This document shows, in pieces, positions 45,183-54,628 of a stretch of DNA of 64,000 nucleotides (the stretch's first letter is position 1; each line of letters starts with the position of its first letter). Position numbers and translations under genes: made by a program. Source of the stretch: Actinocatenispora thailandica (lineage in GTDB: Bacteria; Actinomycetota; Actinomycetes; Mycobacteriales; Micromonosporaceae); assembly GCF_016865425.1 (NCBI RefSeq), contig NZ_AP023355.1, forward strand, positions 990,198-1,054,197, given 5' to 3'. The notes below the pieces were generated by a model. That model was not told the DNA's origin, searched no databases, and saw only the letters and a list, made by a program, of their open reading frames with translations.

Positions 45183-46340
45183 GTGGCGGTGTTCGGCCTC
45201 GGCGCGGTTCGCACGGGCGCCGTCGGTGGCCGCCGGCGGCCGCTTCCGGTGCGGCGGCTGGCGGCCTCCGCGGCGGGTGCGGTGATGTTGCTGCTGGTGG
45301 CGGCCGGCTGCGGCGACCAGCCGGCGGCGGGTGGCCGGCCCGGCGCCGCGCCGCGCACCGCGGTGTCCGGTCATCGCGCGCCGGAGGACACCTCCGTGCG
45401 CCCGACGCCGTCCGGCTCGCAGCGCTGCGGTGTCGACGCGAACCTCGCCCCGCGCTGCGGGGCGTGGCTGGGGATCTGGCCGCGGACCACCGCGTCCGGC
45501 ACGAAGAGCACCGACCTGCGCGGCAACCTGGCCGGCATCGAGCGGCGGCTGGGCCAGCCGATCACGCTGGTCAGCCGGTACTACGGGTGGAACCAGCTGC
45601 CGGCGGACGCCACCGACCAGGCGTGGCGCGACTCCGACCACCTGGTCCTGATGGACCTGCGCGCCCGCGACTTCGGCACCGACCGGTACGTGTCGTGGGC
45701 CTCGATCGCGGCCGGTGACCACGACGCGTACCTGCGACGGGTGGGTGAGCGGCTGGCCGGCTACCGCGCGCCGGTGCTGTTCTCGTTCAACCAGGAGCCG
45801 GAGCAGGAGCTGGAGCGGGGTACCTCGGTGGCGGGGACCGCGCGCGAGTTCGCCGCCGCGTACCGGCACGTGCACGACGTGGTGGTCGCGGCGGGCGCGC
45901 GCAACGTGCGCTGGGTGTGGTGGGTGATGGGGTCGATGGGGCACACCGCCTGGTACCCCGACCTGTACCCGGGCGACCGGTACGTGGACTGGGTCAGCTA
46001 CGACCCGTACGACTTCAACACCTGCCACCACACCGGATACCGGACGCCCGCGCAGGCGGTGCTGCCGTTCCTGCACTGGCTCTCCGGCAGTGGGCTGGGC
46101 GACGGCAAACCGGTCCTGCTGTCGGAGTTCGGCTCGAACGGGGCGGCGCGCGGCGACTGGTACCGCGGGGTCGGCGAACTGGTGCGCAAGACGCCGCGGA
46201 TCCGCGGCCTGGTCGCGTTCGACTCCTCGGTGGCCGGCTGCGACACGCGGGTCACCGCGAGCGACGACAACTGGTCCGGTTTCCGGTCGATCGCGACCGA
46301 CCCGTACTTTCGCCCGTCCTACCACCAGGGTTCCCGCTGA
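45183..46340 (+). CDS. GH26-like glycoside hydrolase lipoprotein
   Basis: A 385-residue secreted lipoprotein. The N-terminal basic region and hydrophobic helix end in the lipobox LLVAAGC (Cys about residue 43), then a Pro/Gly/Arg linker leads to a GH26-type (beta-mannanase-like) TIM barrel: VLFSFNQEPEQELE provides the likely acid/base Glu, and KPVLLSEFGSNG the nucleophile Glu; VRWVWWVMGS and YVDWVSYDPYDF are characteristic. It would cut or modify beta-linked polysaccharide at the cell surface. Next to the polysaccharide genes it may trim the polymer. Confidence 0.82.
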   Translation: MAVFGLGAVRTGAVGGRRRPLPVRRLAASAAGAVMLLLVAAGCGDQPAAGGRPGAAPRTAVSGHRAPEDTSVRPTPSGSQRCGVDANLAPRCGAWLGIWPRTTASGTKSTDLRGNLAGIERRLGQPITLVSRYYGWNQLPADATDQAWRDSDHLVLMDLRARDFGTDRYVSWASIAAGDHDAYLRRVGERLAGYRAPVLFSFNQEPEQELERGTSVAGTAREFAAAYRHVHDVVVAAGARNVRWVWWVMGSMGHTAWYPDLYPGDRYVDWVSYDPYDFNTCHHTGYRTPAQAVLPFLHWLSGSGLGDGKPVLLSEFGSNGAARGDWYRGVGELVRKTPRIRGLVAFDSSVAGCDTRVTASDDNWSGFRSIATDPYFRPSYHQGSR

Positions 46341-46557
46341 CCGCGCCGTACCGGTCCCGGTGGCGGGCCGACAGGTCCGGATCGGTCGTGTCGGATCACC
46401 GACGGTGCGGTCTTCCTGACCGAATGGTGGATTCCGGGGACGCGTCGCGGTTTGCGAAGGTGCGCTGAGCGGCCCGACAGGACCTCTCGTGGCGCGTGCC
46501 CGCCGTGTCATCGGTGGTTCGCGCGCGCCGTTTCACCCGTCGCTGGAGGCGCGTCCC

Positions 46558-48515
46558 GTGAACCTGCCCTCGATCCACCGTCGTGCCCGCGCCTGGGCGG
46601 CCGCTGCCGCCGTCGGCGCCGCGGCCCTGCTCGGCGCCGTACTGGTACCGACCGGCGCGGCGCAGGCCGCTCCGGTGCCGCACTCGGCGCCCGGCACGCT
46701 GGCGTCGACGAACCCGGACGACCGCACGCCGAACGCGCGGGACGGTGAGACGCGCGCCTTCGCCCGGATCGGCTCGACGGTGTACGTGGGCGGTACGTTC
46801 AGCCAGGTCCGCGCCGCGGGCGCGTCGACCTGGACGTCCCGGCCTTACCTGTTCGGCTACGACGCGACCACCGGTGCGGTGTCGACCACGTTCCTGCCGC
46901 AGCTCGACGGCGCGGTGAATGCGCTGGTCGCGAGCCCGGACGGGAAGCTGATCGTCGGCGGCGCGTTCGGCACCGTCAACGGCGTCAGCCGCCGGCAGCT
47001 GGTCGAGCTGGACCCGTCGACCGGCGCCACGGTGGCCGGCTGGTCCGCGCACTCCGACGGCGGCGCGGTGCGAACCCTTGCCCTGCACGGCAACCAGCTG
47101 TACGTGGGCGGTGCGTTCCACTGGCTCGACGGCACCCAGCACTCGCTGCTGGGCCGGCTGGACGCCACCAGCGGCCAGATCGACCCGTCGTTCCAGGTCG
47201 ACGCGAGCGTGCCGCGGTCCGGCTCCGAGTACGTCTGGACGCTGGCGGTCTCGCCGGACGGTGGCACGCTGGTGGTCGGCGGCAACTTCACCCAGGTCGA
47301 CGGGCAGCCGCGCAACCAGCTCGCGATGGTCGACCTGACCGGGACCCCGCAGCTGGCCGACTGGTCCACCCAGCGGTTCGTCGACCCGTGCTACAGCGGC
47401 TCGTTCGACAGCTACGTGACCGGCATCGACTTCTCCGACGACGGCAGCTACTTCGTGGTCAGCGCCAACGGCGGGCGCGGCAGCACCGGTGACTGCGACT
47501 CGGTCAGCCGGTGGGAGACCGCCACCCGCGGCAGCGACATCGAGCACACCTGGGTGGACCGCACCGGCACCGACTCGGTCACCTCGATCCTCGCCGTCGA
47601 CGGCGTCGTCTACGCCGCTGGCCACTTCCGCTGGGTCAACAACGCCAACGGCAACGACGCCGCCGGCGACGGCGCGGTCGACCGGCTCGGCATCGCCGCC
47701 CTCGACCCGGTCAACGGCCTGCCGCTGAACTGGAACCCGCGGCGCAGCGCCGGTAGCAACCTGCCGTCCGGTGCCACCGCCTGGGGCTCCGACGTCCCGG
47801 TGCTGTGGCGCGGCCCGGACGGCGTCTACTTCGGCCAGAACTCCGACGGGATGGGCAACGAGTACCACGGCCGGCTGGGCATGTTCCCGACCGCCGGTGG
47901 GCGGGCCATCAGCACCGACAACGGGCCGACCGGCGACACCGGCTACCTCTACCTGGGCGCCGGCAACGGCGCGCTGACCAAGGTGCCGTACGACGGCGGC
48001 ACCCTCGGCACCCCGGCCAGCACCAGCCAGCCGAACCTGGTCGACGCGCGGGCCGCGTTCTCGGTCGGCAACAAGCTCTACTGGGCCCGCTCCGGCGCGT
48101 CCATCCAGCTGCAGTTCTCCACCTTCAACGGCACCGTCGGCGCGCCCTGGACCAACGGGTACGACGACTGGTTCCAGGCCGCGAACATGACCGGTGCGTT
48201 CCTGCTCGACGGCCGGATGTTCTACACCGTCGGTACCGCCGACACGCTGTACTACCGGTTCCTGGAGCCGGACAGCTACGTCGTCGGCTGCACCTGGTTC
48301 GCGGTGCCGACCACCGGGGTGTCCTGGAGCAAGGTGCGCGGAATGACCTACGTCGACGGCCACCTGGTGTACGGCTACACCGACGGCACGCTGCGCTCGG
48401 TGCCGTTCGACCCGGCCGCCGCGACGGCGGTGGACGGCAGCGCCGCGACCACCCTGGCGACCGCCGGCGGGGGCTGTCCTGGTCGAACCAGACGCTGTTC
48501 TTCGCCACCCGATGA
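46558..48515 (+). CDS. Secreted delta-60 repeat beta-propeller protein (frame-disrupted)
   Basis: A 652-residue exported protein across one break. The signal peptide (AWAAAAAVGAAALLGAVLVPTGAAQA) is followed by several delta-60-type repeats: VYVGGTFSQV, LIVGGAFGTVNG, LYVGGAFHWLDG, LVVGGNFTQVDG and VYAAGHFRWVNN, predicting a beta-propeller. The last residues LSWSNQTLFFATR are in the next frame; one missing G at the run 48469-48473 restores them. GTG 46558 was chosen: GGAGG lies 8 bases upstream and the signal peptide is then of normal length. Function unknown; surface location near polysaccharide genes suggests adhesion or binding. Confidence 0.78.
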
Positions 48516-49108
48516 GGCCGGACACCGGTGCGGCACCGGTCACCGTCAACCCGCCCGAGCGGTTCGCCCTGGCGGCCCGCGCCCCGGGTGCGGTACGCGC
48601 GCTGTACGCCGCCCGCCGCACCTGGTACCGGCTGCGCTACCGGCGCCTGACCCTCGGCGCCGGGGTGCAGATCCGGGGCCGGATCCGGCTGCGCCGCGGG
48701 GTGCGCGTGACGATCGGCGACCGGTGCCGGATCAACAAGCACGTCCGCTTCGCCGGTACCGGGCAGATCACGGTCGGGCCGGACACGCTGCTCAACGACA
48801 GCTGGATCGGCTGCTGGAGCACGGTGACGGTGGGCGCGCGATGCCTGCTGTCCGACTGCCAGATCGTCGACAACGACTTCCACCACGTCGATCCGGCCCG
48901 CCGGCACGATCCGCCGGACGCCTCGACCAGGGCGCCGATCCGGATCGGCGACAACGTGTGGATCGGCAGCAACGCGCTGGTGCTCAAGGGCGTGTCGATC
49001 GCAGCCGACAGCGTCGTCGGCGCGGCGTGCGTGGTCCGCACCGACGTGCCGGCGCGCTGTGTGGTCATCGGAAACCCGCAACAGGTGGTCAAGAGGTTCG
49101 ATGTCTGA
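48512..49108 (+). CDS. Hexapeptide-repeat acyltransferase (LbH family)
   Basis: A 198-residue left-handed beta-helix O-acetyltransferase-like protein: imperfect hexapeptides run from LTLGAGVQIRGRIRLRRGVRVTIGDRCRINKHVRF to APIRIGDNVWIGSNALVLKGVSIAADSVVGAACVV. DNDFHHVDP contains the catalytic-type His. It would acetylate a sugar using acetyl-CoA, in the cytoplasm. ATG 48512 overlaps the delta-60 stop by 4 bases, so it is co-translated with it. Confidence 0.87.
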   Translation: MRPDTGAAPVTVNPPERFALAARAPGAVRALYAARRTWYRLRYRRLTLGAGVQIRGRIRLRRGVRVTIGDRCRINKHVRFAGTGQITVGPDTLLNDSWIGCWSTVTVGARCLLSDCQIVDNDFHHVDPARRHDPPDASTRAPIRIGDNVWIGSNALVLKGVSIAADSVVGAACVVRTDVPARCVVIGNPQQVVKRFDV

Positions 49109-49165
49109 TCGACTGGGTGCCCGCGACACCCCCACGGTGACGGCGGATCCGGCGCCGCACCGACG

Positions 49166-50785
49166 ATGACCCTGACCCAGCTGCTGGCCGTACCGCGGCG
49201 GCGCTGGCGCTGGGTGCTGGCCTGCGCGCTGCTCGGCGTGCTGGCGGTCGCCGGCTACCTCGTCCTGCTGCCGGCCACGTACACCGCGACGGCGGTGGTG
49301 ACGGTGCGCGCCGTGGTCACCGACCCGTTCAGCTATCCCGGTCCCGGCGCCGACCGCGCGGTCAACATGAACGTGGAGACCGGCATCGCGACCGGCAGCC
49401 AGGTCGCCGACGCGGTGGCGAAGGCGACCGGGCGCAGCCGGGCCGCGGTCGACGACGCGCTGACCGTCGAGGTACCCGTCGGCGGCCAGGTGCTGCGCTT
49501 CCAGTACGTGGCGGGCAGCTCGGCCGACGCGATCCGCGGCAGCAACACCGCGGCCAGCGCCTACCTGCGGGTACGCCGGGACGACTACCGGGATCAGCAG
49601 CGGCGCCGGCTCGCCGCGTACGACGCCACGCTCAAGAAGCTGAACAGCAAGCTGGACGCGGCGCAGAAGGCGGCGCGCAAGGACGGCGAGCTCGGCCAGA
49701 ACGGCAGTACCGGCAACGACACGACCCGCGCGCTCAACGACCAGATCAGTACCGTCACCGAGCGGCGCGCGGACGTGGCCGCGATCGACCTGACGCCGGG
49801 CACGCTGACCGGGCCGGCGGCGGCGCCGGTGCCGTCCAACCACGACCGGCCGCTGCTGTACGCGCTGGCCGGGCTGCTCGGTGGTGCGCTGCTCGGCGCG
49901 GCAGCGAGCTTCGTCCGGGAGTCCACCGACCGCCGGGTCCGGGGCGCCGCGGACGCCACGAACGCCGCGGCGGCGCCGCTGCTCGGCGTGGTACGGCGGG
50001 GAAACCGGACGCCGGCCCGCGCCCGGCACGCCGACGTGGACCACGTGGCGCTCGCGGTGGCCCGGCTCGGCGCCGACGGCCGGCCGGTGATGCTGCTGTC
50101 GGCCCGGGACGACGAGGGCCGGGCCGACCTGTCCGCCGACGTCGTGGTGGCACTGGCCGGCTTCGGCCGCGAGGTCTACCTGGGCGACGTGGTCGGCACC
50201 GGCAGCGAGCTGTGCGCCCGGGTGCGCGGCGCGTCCACCAGCCGGCCGCGGGATTCGGTCCGGGTCGACCCGGCCGCCGACGCGAACGCCCCGGCGCGGG
50301 ACCGGCTCTCGGCTTCGCGCGCCGGCCGGGCCGGCGCCCAGCGCACCGGTACCGACGCCGCCGTCGAGGCAGCCGCGGACCTCACGGACACGGTGCAGCT
50401 GCCGGCGATGCGGCTGGCCGAGGGCGGCACCGACCGGGCCGCCGTGCGGGTGCCGGTCAACGGCACCCCGCGACGCATCGTCAGCGTCCGTGCGGACTCC
50501 GACGACGCGCTGAGTGCCCGGCCGATCCCGGTGGTACCGGTCGGCAGGGGCGCGGTGGCCGTCGGCCCGGCCGGCGCCGCACCGCACGACGACGGGCTGG
50601 TGCTGTTCGACGCGCCGCCGCTGGACGACGACGCCCGTGGCGTCCGGATGCTCGAGGACGCGGCGGCCGTGCTGGTGGCCGTGCCGCACCGGACCCGGCT
50701 GGCCGAACTGCGGCGCGCCGCGGACCGGCTGGCCGCGGCCGGCTGCCCGGCGTCCGGCGTGGTGTTGGTGCGGGGTCGGACGTGA
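49166..50785 (+). CDS. Wzz-like polysaccharide co-polymerase with degenerate BY-kinase-like domain
   Basis: A 539-residue inner-membrane protein: a first helix (VLACALLGVLAVAGYLVLL, residues about 16-36), an extracytoplasmic domain with coiled-coil (LAAYDATLKKLNSKLDAAQKAARKD), and a second helix (LLYALAGLLGGALLGAAASFV, about 230-250). The cytoplasmic C-terminal region resembles bacterial tyrosine kinases at VMLLSARDDEGRADLSADVVVALAGFGREVYLGDVV and VLFDAPPLDDDARGVRMLEDAAAVLVAV, but has no Walker A GKT. It probably controls chain length but cannot be an ATP-dependent kinase. The tail also lacks a Tyr cluster. Confidence 0.78.
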   Translation: MTLTQLLAVPRRRWRWVLACALLGVLAVAGYLVLLPATYTATAVVTVRAVVTDPFSYPGPGADRAVNMNVETGIATGSQVADAVAKATGRSRAAVDDALTVEVPVGGQVLRFQYVAGSSADAIRGSNTAASAYLRVRRDDYRDQQRRRLAAYDATLKKLNSKLDAAQKAARKDGELGQNGSTGNDTTRALNDQISTVTERRADVAAIDLTPGTLTGPAAAPVPSNHDRPLLYALAGLLGGALLGAAASFVRESTDRRVRGAADATNAAAAPLLGVVRRGNRTPARARHADVDHVALAVARLGADGRPVMLLSARDDEGRADLSADVVVALAGFGREVYLGDVVGTGSELCARVRGASTSRPRDSVRVDPAADANAPARDRLSASRAGRAGAQRTGTDAAVEAAADLTDTVQLPAMRLAEGGTDRAAVRVPVNGTPRRIVSVRADSDDALSARPIPVVPVGRGAVAVGPAGAAPHDDGLVLFDAPPLDDDARGVRMLEDAAAVLVAVPHRTRLAELRRAADRLAAAGCPASGVVLVRGRT

Positions 50786-51696
50786 CGGCGCACCCGCCGG
50801 TCAGCGTGGTGATCGCCACCTGCGACCGGCCCGGCAAGCTGGAGCGGGCGGTCCGGGCGGTGCTCGACCAGGACTACCCGGGCACCGTGCAGTGCCTCGT
50901 GGTGTACGACGGGGTCGAGGTCCGGCCGCTCGCCGTCGAGGTGCCGCCGGGCCGGGAACTGGTGCACCTGGCCAACGCCCGGACCCCGGGGCTGCCCGGC
51001 GGTCGCAACACCGGCTGCGACCACGCGACCGGTGAGCTGCTGGCGTTCTGCGACGACGACGACCGCTGGGCGCCGGACAAGCTGCGTCGCCAGGTCGAGA
51101 CGCTGCGCGCCGACCCGGCCGGTACCGCGGTCACCTGCGGGGTGCGGCTGGAAGGCCCCGGCATCGACCGGGACCGCCCCGGCCCGACCCGGCCGGTCAC
51201 CCTGGACGACCTGCTCGCCGACCGGATCATGGAGGTGCACCCGTCCACCCTGCTGGTCCCGCGCTCGACCGTCGCCGCGGCCGGTCCGGTCGACGAGGAC
51301 ATCCCCGGCGGGTACGCCGAGGACTACGAGTGGCTGCTGCGGATCGCCGCCCTGGGGCCGATCGCCGTGGTGCCGGCGCCGCTGGTGGTGGTCGAGTGGC
51401 ACGGCGGGTCGTTCTTCTTCGGCCGCTGGACCACGATCGTCGACGCGTTGCGCTACCTGCTCGACCGGCACCCGGAGTTCGCCCGCAGCAAGCACGGCAC
51501 CGCCCGGATCCGGGGCCAGATCGCGTTCGCGCTGGCCGCGTCCGGCCGGCGCCGGGAGGCGCTGCGCGAGCTGCGCATCGTGGCCCGGCTCAACCCGGCG
51601 GAGAAGCGGATCGCCGCGACCATGCCGGTACTGACCGGGCTGGTGTCGGGGGAGCGGGTGCTGGCGCTGGCGCAGTCGCGGGGGCGGGGTGTCTGA
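50782..51696 (+). CDS. Family 2 glycosyltransferase
   Basis: A 304-residue GT-A (GT2) transferase: VSVVIATCDRPGKLERAVRAVLDQDYPG at the N-terminus binds the nucleotide sugar; LLAFCDDDDRWAPDKL is the DxD-type metal motif; GYAEDYEWLLRIAALGP is the acceptor-side ED motif. It is cytoplasmic, with a helical tail. GTG 50782 overlaps the Wzz-like stop by 4 bases. Adds one sugar of the repeat unit; donor unknown. Confidence 0.9.
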   Translation: MTAHPPVSVVIATCDRPGKLERAVRAVLDQDYPGTVQCLVVYDGVEVRPLAVEVPPGRELVHLANARTPGLPGGRNTGCDHATGELLAFCDDDDRWAPDKLRRQVETLRADPAGTAVTCGVRLEGPGIDRDRPGPTRPVTLDDLLADRIMEVHPSTLLVPRSTVAAAGPVDEDIPGGYAEDYEWLLRIAALGPIAVVPAPLVVVEWHGGSFFFGRWTTIVDALRYLLDRHPEFARSKHGTARIRGQIAFALAASGRRREALRELRIVARLNPAEKRIAATMPVLTGLVSGERVLALAQSRGRGV

Positions 51697-53020
51697 GTAC
51701 GCCACCCCGCCGGGTGCCTCGTCGCCGCCTCCCGCCGCGTTCCCGCCCCGCCGCGCGGCGCTGCCCGCCTGGCCGCTGGTGCTGATGTTCGGGCTGGTCC
51801 CGGTGTGGTGGCTGGCCGGCGCGTTCTACCTGCTGTGGCCGGTGTTCGGGCTGCTGCTGGCCGGGCTGCTGGCGGCCCGTGGTGGGGTCCGGCTGCCCGG
51901 CTGGGCGCCGGTCTGGCTGCTGTTCTGCGCGATCGCGGCGCTGAGCCTGGTGGAGGTCGCCCGGGTCACCGAGGCGGAGACCGCGCTGCTGCGGCTGGCG
52001 TTCTACCTGACGGCGCTCGTCGCCGGCGTCTACGCGTACACGCTGGCGCGGGAGCGCGGTACCGGCGTGCTGTGGCTGCCGCTGATGCTGTTCTGGGCGT
52101 CGCTGGTGTCGCTCGGCTGGGTCGGCGTGCTCGCGCCCGGCCTGGCGTTCGCCACGCCGGTCGAGCGGTTGCTGCCGCATGGACTGGCCGCTGCCCCGTA
52201 CGTGCACGACATGGTGCACGCCAGCGGCGCCGAGCTGCGCGCGGACGGGGTGTCGACGCTGCGCCCGTCCGCGCCGTTCCCGTACACGAACCTGTGGGGG
52301 AGCTGCTTCGCGATCCTGCTGCCGGTGGCCCTGGGGTGCGTGGCGTCGATCCGGCCGGGATGGCCGCGGCGGCTGCTGATCCTGTCGGTACCGCTGGCGT
52401 TGCCGCCGGCGTTCCTGACCCTGAACCGGGGCATGTTCGTCAGCCTCGGCATCGGGCTGGTGTTCGTCGCGCTGCGGGCGGTACGGCGGGGCCGGCCGCG
52501 GCTGCTCGCGACCATCGCCGTGCTCGGGGTCGCCGCGGCGGCGCTGACCTGGTTCATCCCGATCGACGCGCTGATCGTGGCGCGCACCGAGACCAGTGAC
52601 AGCACCGCCGACCGGCTCAGCCTGTACGCCGAGGTGCTGCACCGCATCGTCGGCTCGCCGCTGCTCGGCTTCGGCGCGCCCACCACCGTCGACACCACCA
52701 GCGCGCCGGCCCCGGTCGGCACGCAGGGCCAGCTGTGGATGGTGTTGTACAGCAACGGGATCCCGGCGCTGGCGGTGTTCCTCGGCTGGTTCCTGCTGGT
52801 GGTTCGGGCCGGGCTGCGGCTGACCAGCCAGGCCGGGCTGTGGCTGTCCGCGGTGCCGCTGATCGCGCTGGTCCAGCTGCCGTTCTACGGCCTCAACTAC
52901 CAGAACCTGTCGGTACTGTTCCTGGTCGCCGGCGCGATCGCCGCCGCCGCACCGCGGGCCCGTCCCGCCGTCGACCGGCCCGCCGGCCCGCGCACCCTGG
53001 TACCGGCGGGGTCCCGGTGA
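51689..53020 (+). CDS. O-antigen polymerase/ligase-like membrane protein (Wzy-like)
   Basis: A 443-residue multispan protein with about 11-12 helices (WPLVLMFGLVPVWWLAGAFYLLW ... LFLVAGAIAAAA) and a large extracytoplasmic loop (residues about 165-205), the layout of O-antigen ligase/Wzy families. LTLNRGMFVSLGIGLVFVALRAVR contains the Arg of the R-x-x-x-L-type region, and SPLLGFGAPTTVDTT is typical of the conserved loop. Joins repeat units on the outer face of the membrane. GTG 51689 overlaps the GT2 stop by 8 bases. Confidence 0.8.
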   Translation: MSEYATPPGASSPPPAAFPPRRAALPAWPLVLMFGLVPVWWLAGAFYLLWPVFGLLLAGLLAARGGVRLPGWAPVWLLFCAIAALSLVEVARVTEAETALLRLAFYLTALVAGVYAYTLARERGTGVLWLPLMLFWASLVSLGWVGVLAPGLAFATPVERLLPHGLAAAPYVHDMVHASGAELRADGVSTLRPSAPFPYTNLWGSCFAILLPVALGCVASIRPGWPRRLLILSVPLALPPAFLTLNRGMFVSLGIGLVFVALRAVRRGRPRLLATIAVLGVAAAALTWFIPIDALIVARTETSDSTADRLSLYAEVLHRIVGSPLLGFGAPTTVDTTSAPAPVGTQGQLWMVLYSNGIPALAVFLGWFLLVVRAGLRLTSQAGLWLSAVPLIALVQLPFYGLNYQNLSVLFLVAGAIAAAAPRARPAVDRPAGPRTLVPAGSR

Positions 53021-54624
53021 CCGCGCAGACCGGGCGGCACCGCGCCGGCACCGTGCCGGCCGGTGCGCCGGCCGGTACGGATGCGCCGGGCGGCACCGGT
53101 TCCCGGCCGGGCGAGAGCGTCCGGCGCAGCGCGCGCAGCGGTGCGCTCGGCCTGGCCGGCGCGGCGGTGAGCGGGCTGTTCGGGTTCCTGCTGACCGTGG
53201 TGGTCACCCGCGGTTTCGGTACCACCGGCGCCGGGGCGTTCTTCGCGCTGGTCGGTGTCGTCACCGTGGCCGGCGCGCTGTGCTGCCTGGGCGCGGACAC
53301 CGGGCTGATCTGGGCGCTGCCCCGGTGGCGCGAGCGCGGCGTCCGGATCCTGACCGTCGCGCTGGTCCCACCGCTGCTGGCGTCGGCGCTGCTGGCGGCG
53401 GCGCTCGCGGCGGCGGCGGGCGCGCTCGCGCCGCGGCTGCTGCCGGACGCCGGCGGTTCCGGCGTGGTACTGCTGCGCTGGGTGGCCGCCGCGCTGCCGG
53501 TCGCGGTACTGATGACGCTGCTGCTGGCCGCGGTCCGGGCGGCCCGGCCGATCACGCACTACGTCGCGGTCCAGTTCCTGCTGCTGCCGGTGAGCCGGCC
53601 GGTCCTGGTCGGCGCGGTCGCGCTGGCCGGCGCCGGACTCGTCGCCGCGGCGATCGGCTGGCTGCTGCCGGTCGCGCTCGCGGCACTGGTCTGCGCGGCG
53701 ATGCTGGTACCGGCGCTGCGCCGCCCGGGTGACACCGGCGGCGGGCCGGACGGTACGGACTGGCGCCGGTTCTGGGGGTTCGCCGCCGCCCGCGCCGCGT
53801 CCGCGGCGATCGACGCGGCGAGCATGTGGGTCGGCGTGCTGCTCACCGCGGCGCTCGCCGGGCAGTCCGAGGCGGGCGTGTTCGGCGCGGTGGGCCGGTA
53901 CGTGCTGGCCGGGCAGCTCGCCATGCAGGGGCTGCGGGTGGCGGTGGCGCCGCAGCTGTCCGCGCTGCTGGGCGCCGGGCGCCGGGCCGACGCCGCGGCG
54001 GTGCACCGGCAGACGACCACCTGGGTGATCGTGCTGTCCTGGCCGGTCTACCTGCTGCTGGCGTTCTTCGCGCCCGGCTTCCTGCGGCTGTTCGGGTCCG
54101 GGTTCACCGCCGGCGCGGGCGCGCTGACCGTGCTCGCGGTGGCGATGCTGGTCAACGTCGGGCTGGGCAACGTGCAGACGCTGCTGCTGATGAGCGGCGC
54201 GAGCCGGATCCACCTGGCGGCCGCGGCGGCCGGGCTGGCCGTCACGGTGGGCGGCGGCGTCGCGCTGATCCCGCGGTACGGGGCGCTGGGCGCGGCGCTC
54301 GCCTGGTCCGGCGGGATCGTGGTGGAGAACGTCTCAGCGGCGCTGGCCGCCCGCCGCGTGGTCGGTGAGCCGCTGCTGTCCGCCGCGCTGGTACGCACCG
54401 CGCTCGGCGTCGGCGCCGCGGTCTGCGCGGTCGGTACGGCCGTCTCGGTACCGGCCGGCCGCGGGGTGCCGTCGCTGCTGGTCGCGGTCGGACTGCTGGC
54501 GCTCGGTGCCGGCGGCGCGCTGGCGGTGCCGGGAGTTCGCCGCCGGCTCGGGCGGATCGTCGCGACGCTGCGCCCGGCCGGCGCGCGACCCACATCGGTG
54601 TCCAGCAACGGGGAAGGGCGGTAG
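53017..54624 (+). CDS. Polysaccharide flippase, Wzx/MATE-like
   Basis: A 535-residue membrane protein of the oligosaccharide flippase (MOP) type, with about 14 helices after a polar N-terminus of about 45 residues: GALGLAGAAVSGLFGFLLTVVVTRGFGTTGAGAFFALV begins the membrane region. It would move lipid-linked repeat units across the cytoplasmic membrane. GTG 53017 overlaps the Wzy-like stop by 4 bases. With Wzz-like, Wzy-like and the phospho-sugar transferase it completes a Wzx/Wzy-type export set. Confidence 0.85.
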   Translation: MTAQTGRHRAGTVPAGAPAGTDAPGGTGSRPGESVRRSARSGALGLAGAAVSGLFGFLLTVVVTRGFGTTGAGAFFALVGVVTVAGALCCLGADTGLIWALPRWRERGVRILTVALVPPLLASALLAAALAAAAGALAPRLLPDAGGSGVVLLRWVAAALPVAVLMTLLLAAVRAARPITHYVAVQFLLLPVSRPVLVGAVALAGAGLVAAAIGWLLPVALAALVCAAMLVPALRRPGDTGGGPDGTDWRRFWGFAAARAASAAIDAASMWVGVLLTAALAGQSEAGVFGAVGRYVLAGQLAMQGLRVAVAPQLSALLGAGRRADAAAVHRQTTTWVIVLSWPVYLLLAFFAPGFLRLFGSGFTAGAGALTVLAVAMLVNVGLGNVQTLLLMSGASRIHLAAAAAGLAVTVGGGVALIPRYGALGAALAWSGGIVVENVSAALAARRVVGEPLLSAALVRTALGVGAAVCAVGTAVSVPAGRGVPSLLVAVGLLALGAGGALAVPGVRRRLGRIVATLRPAGARPTSVSSNGEGR

Positions 54625-54628
54625 CCAG

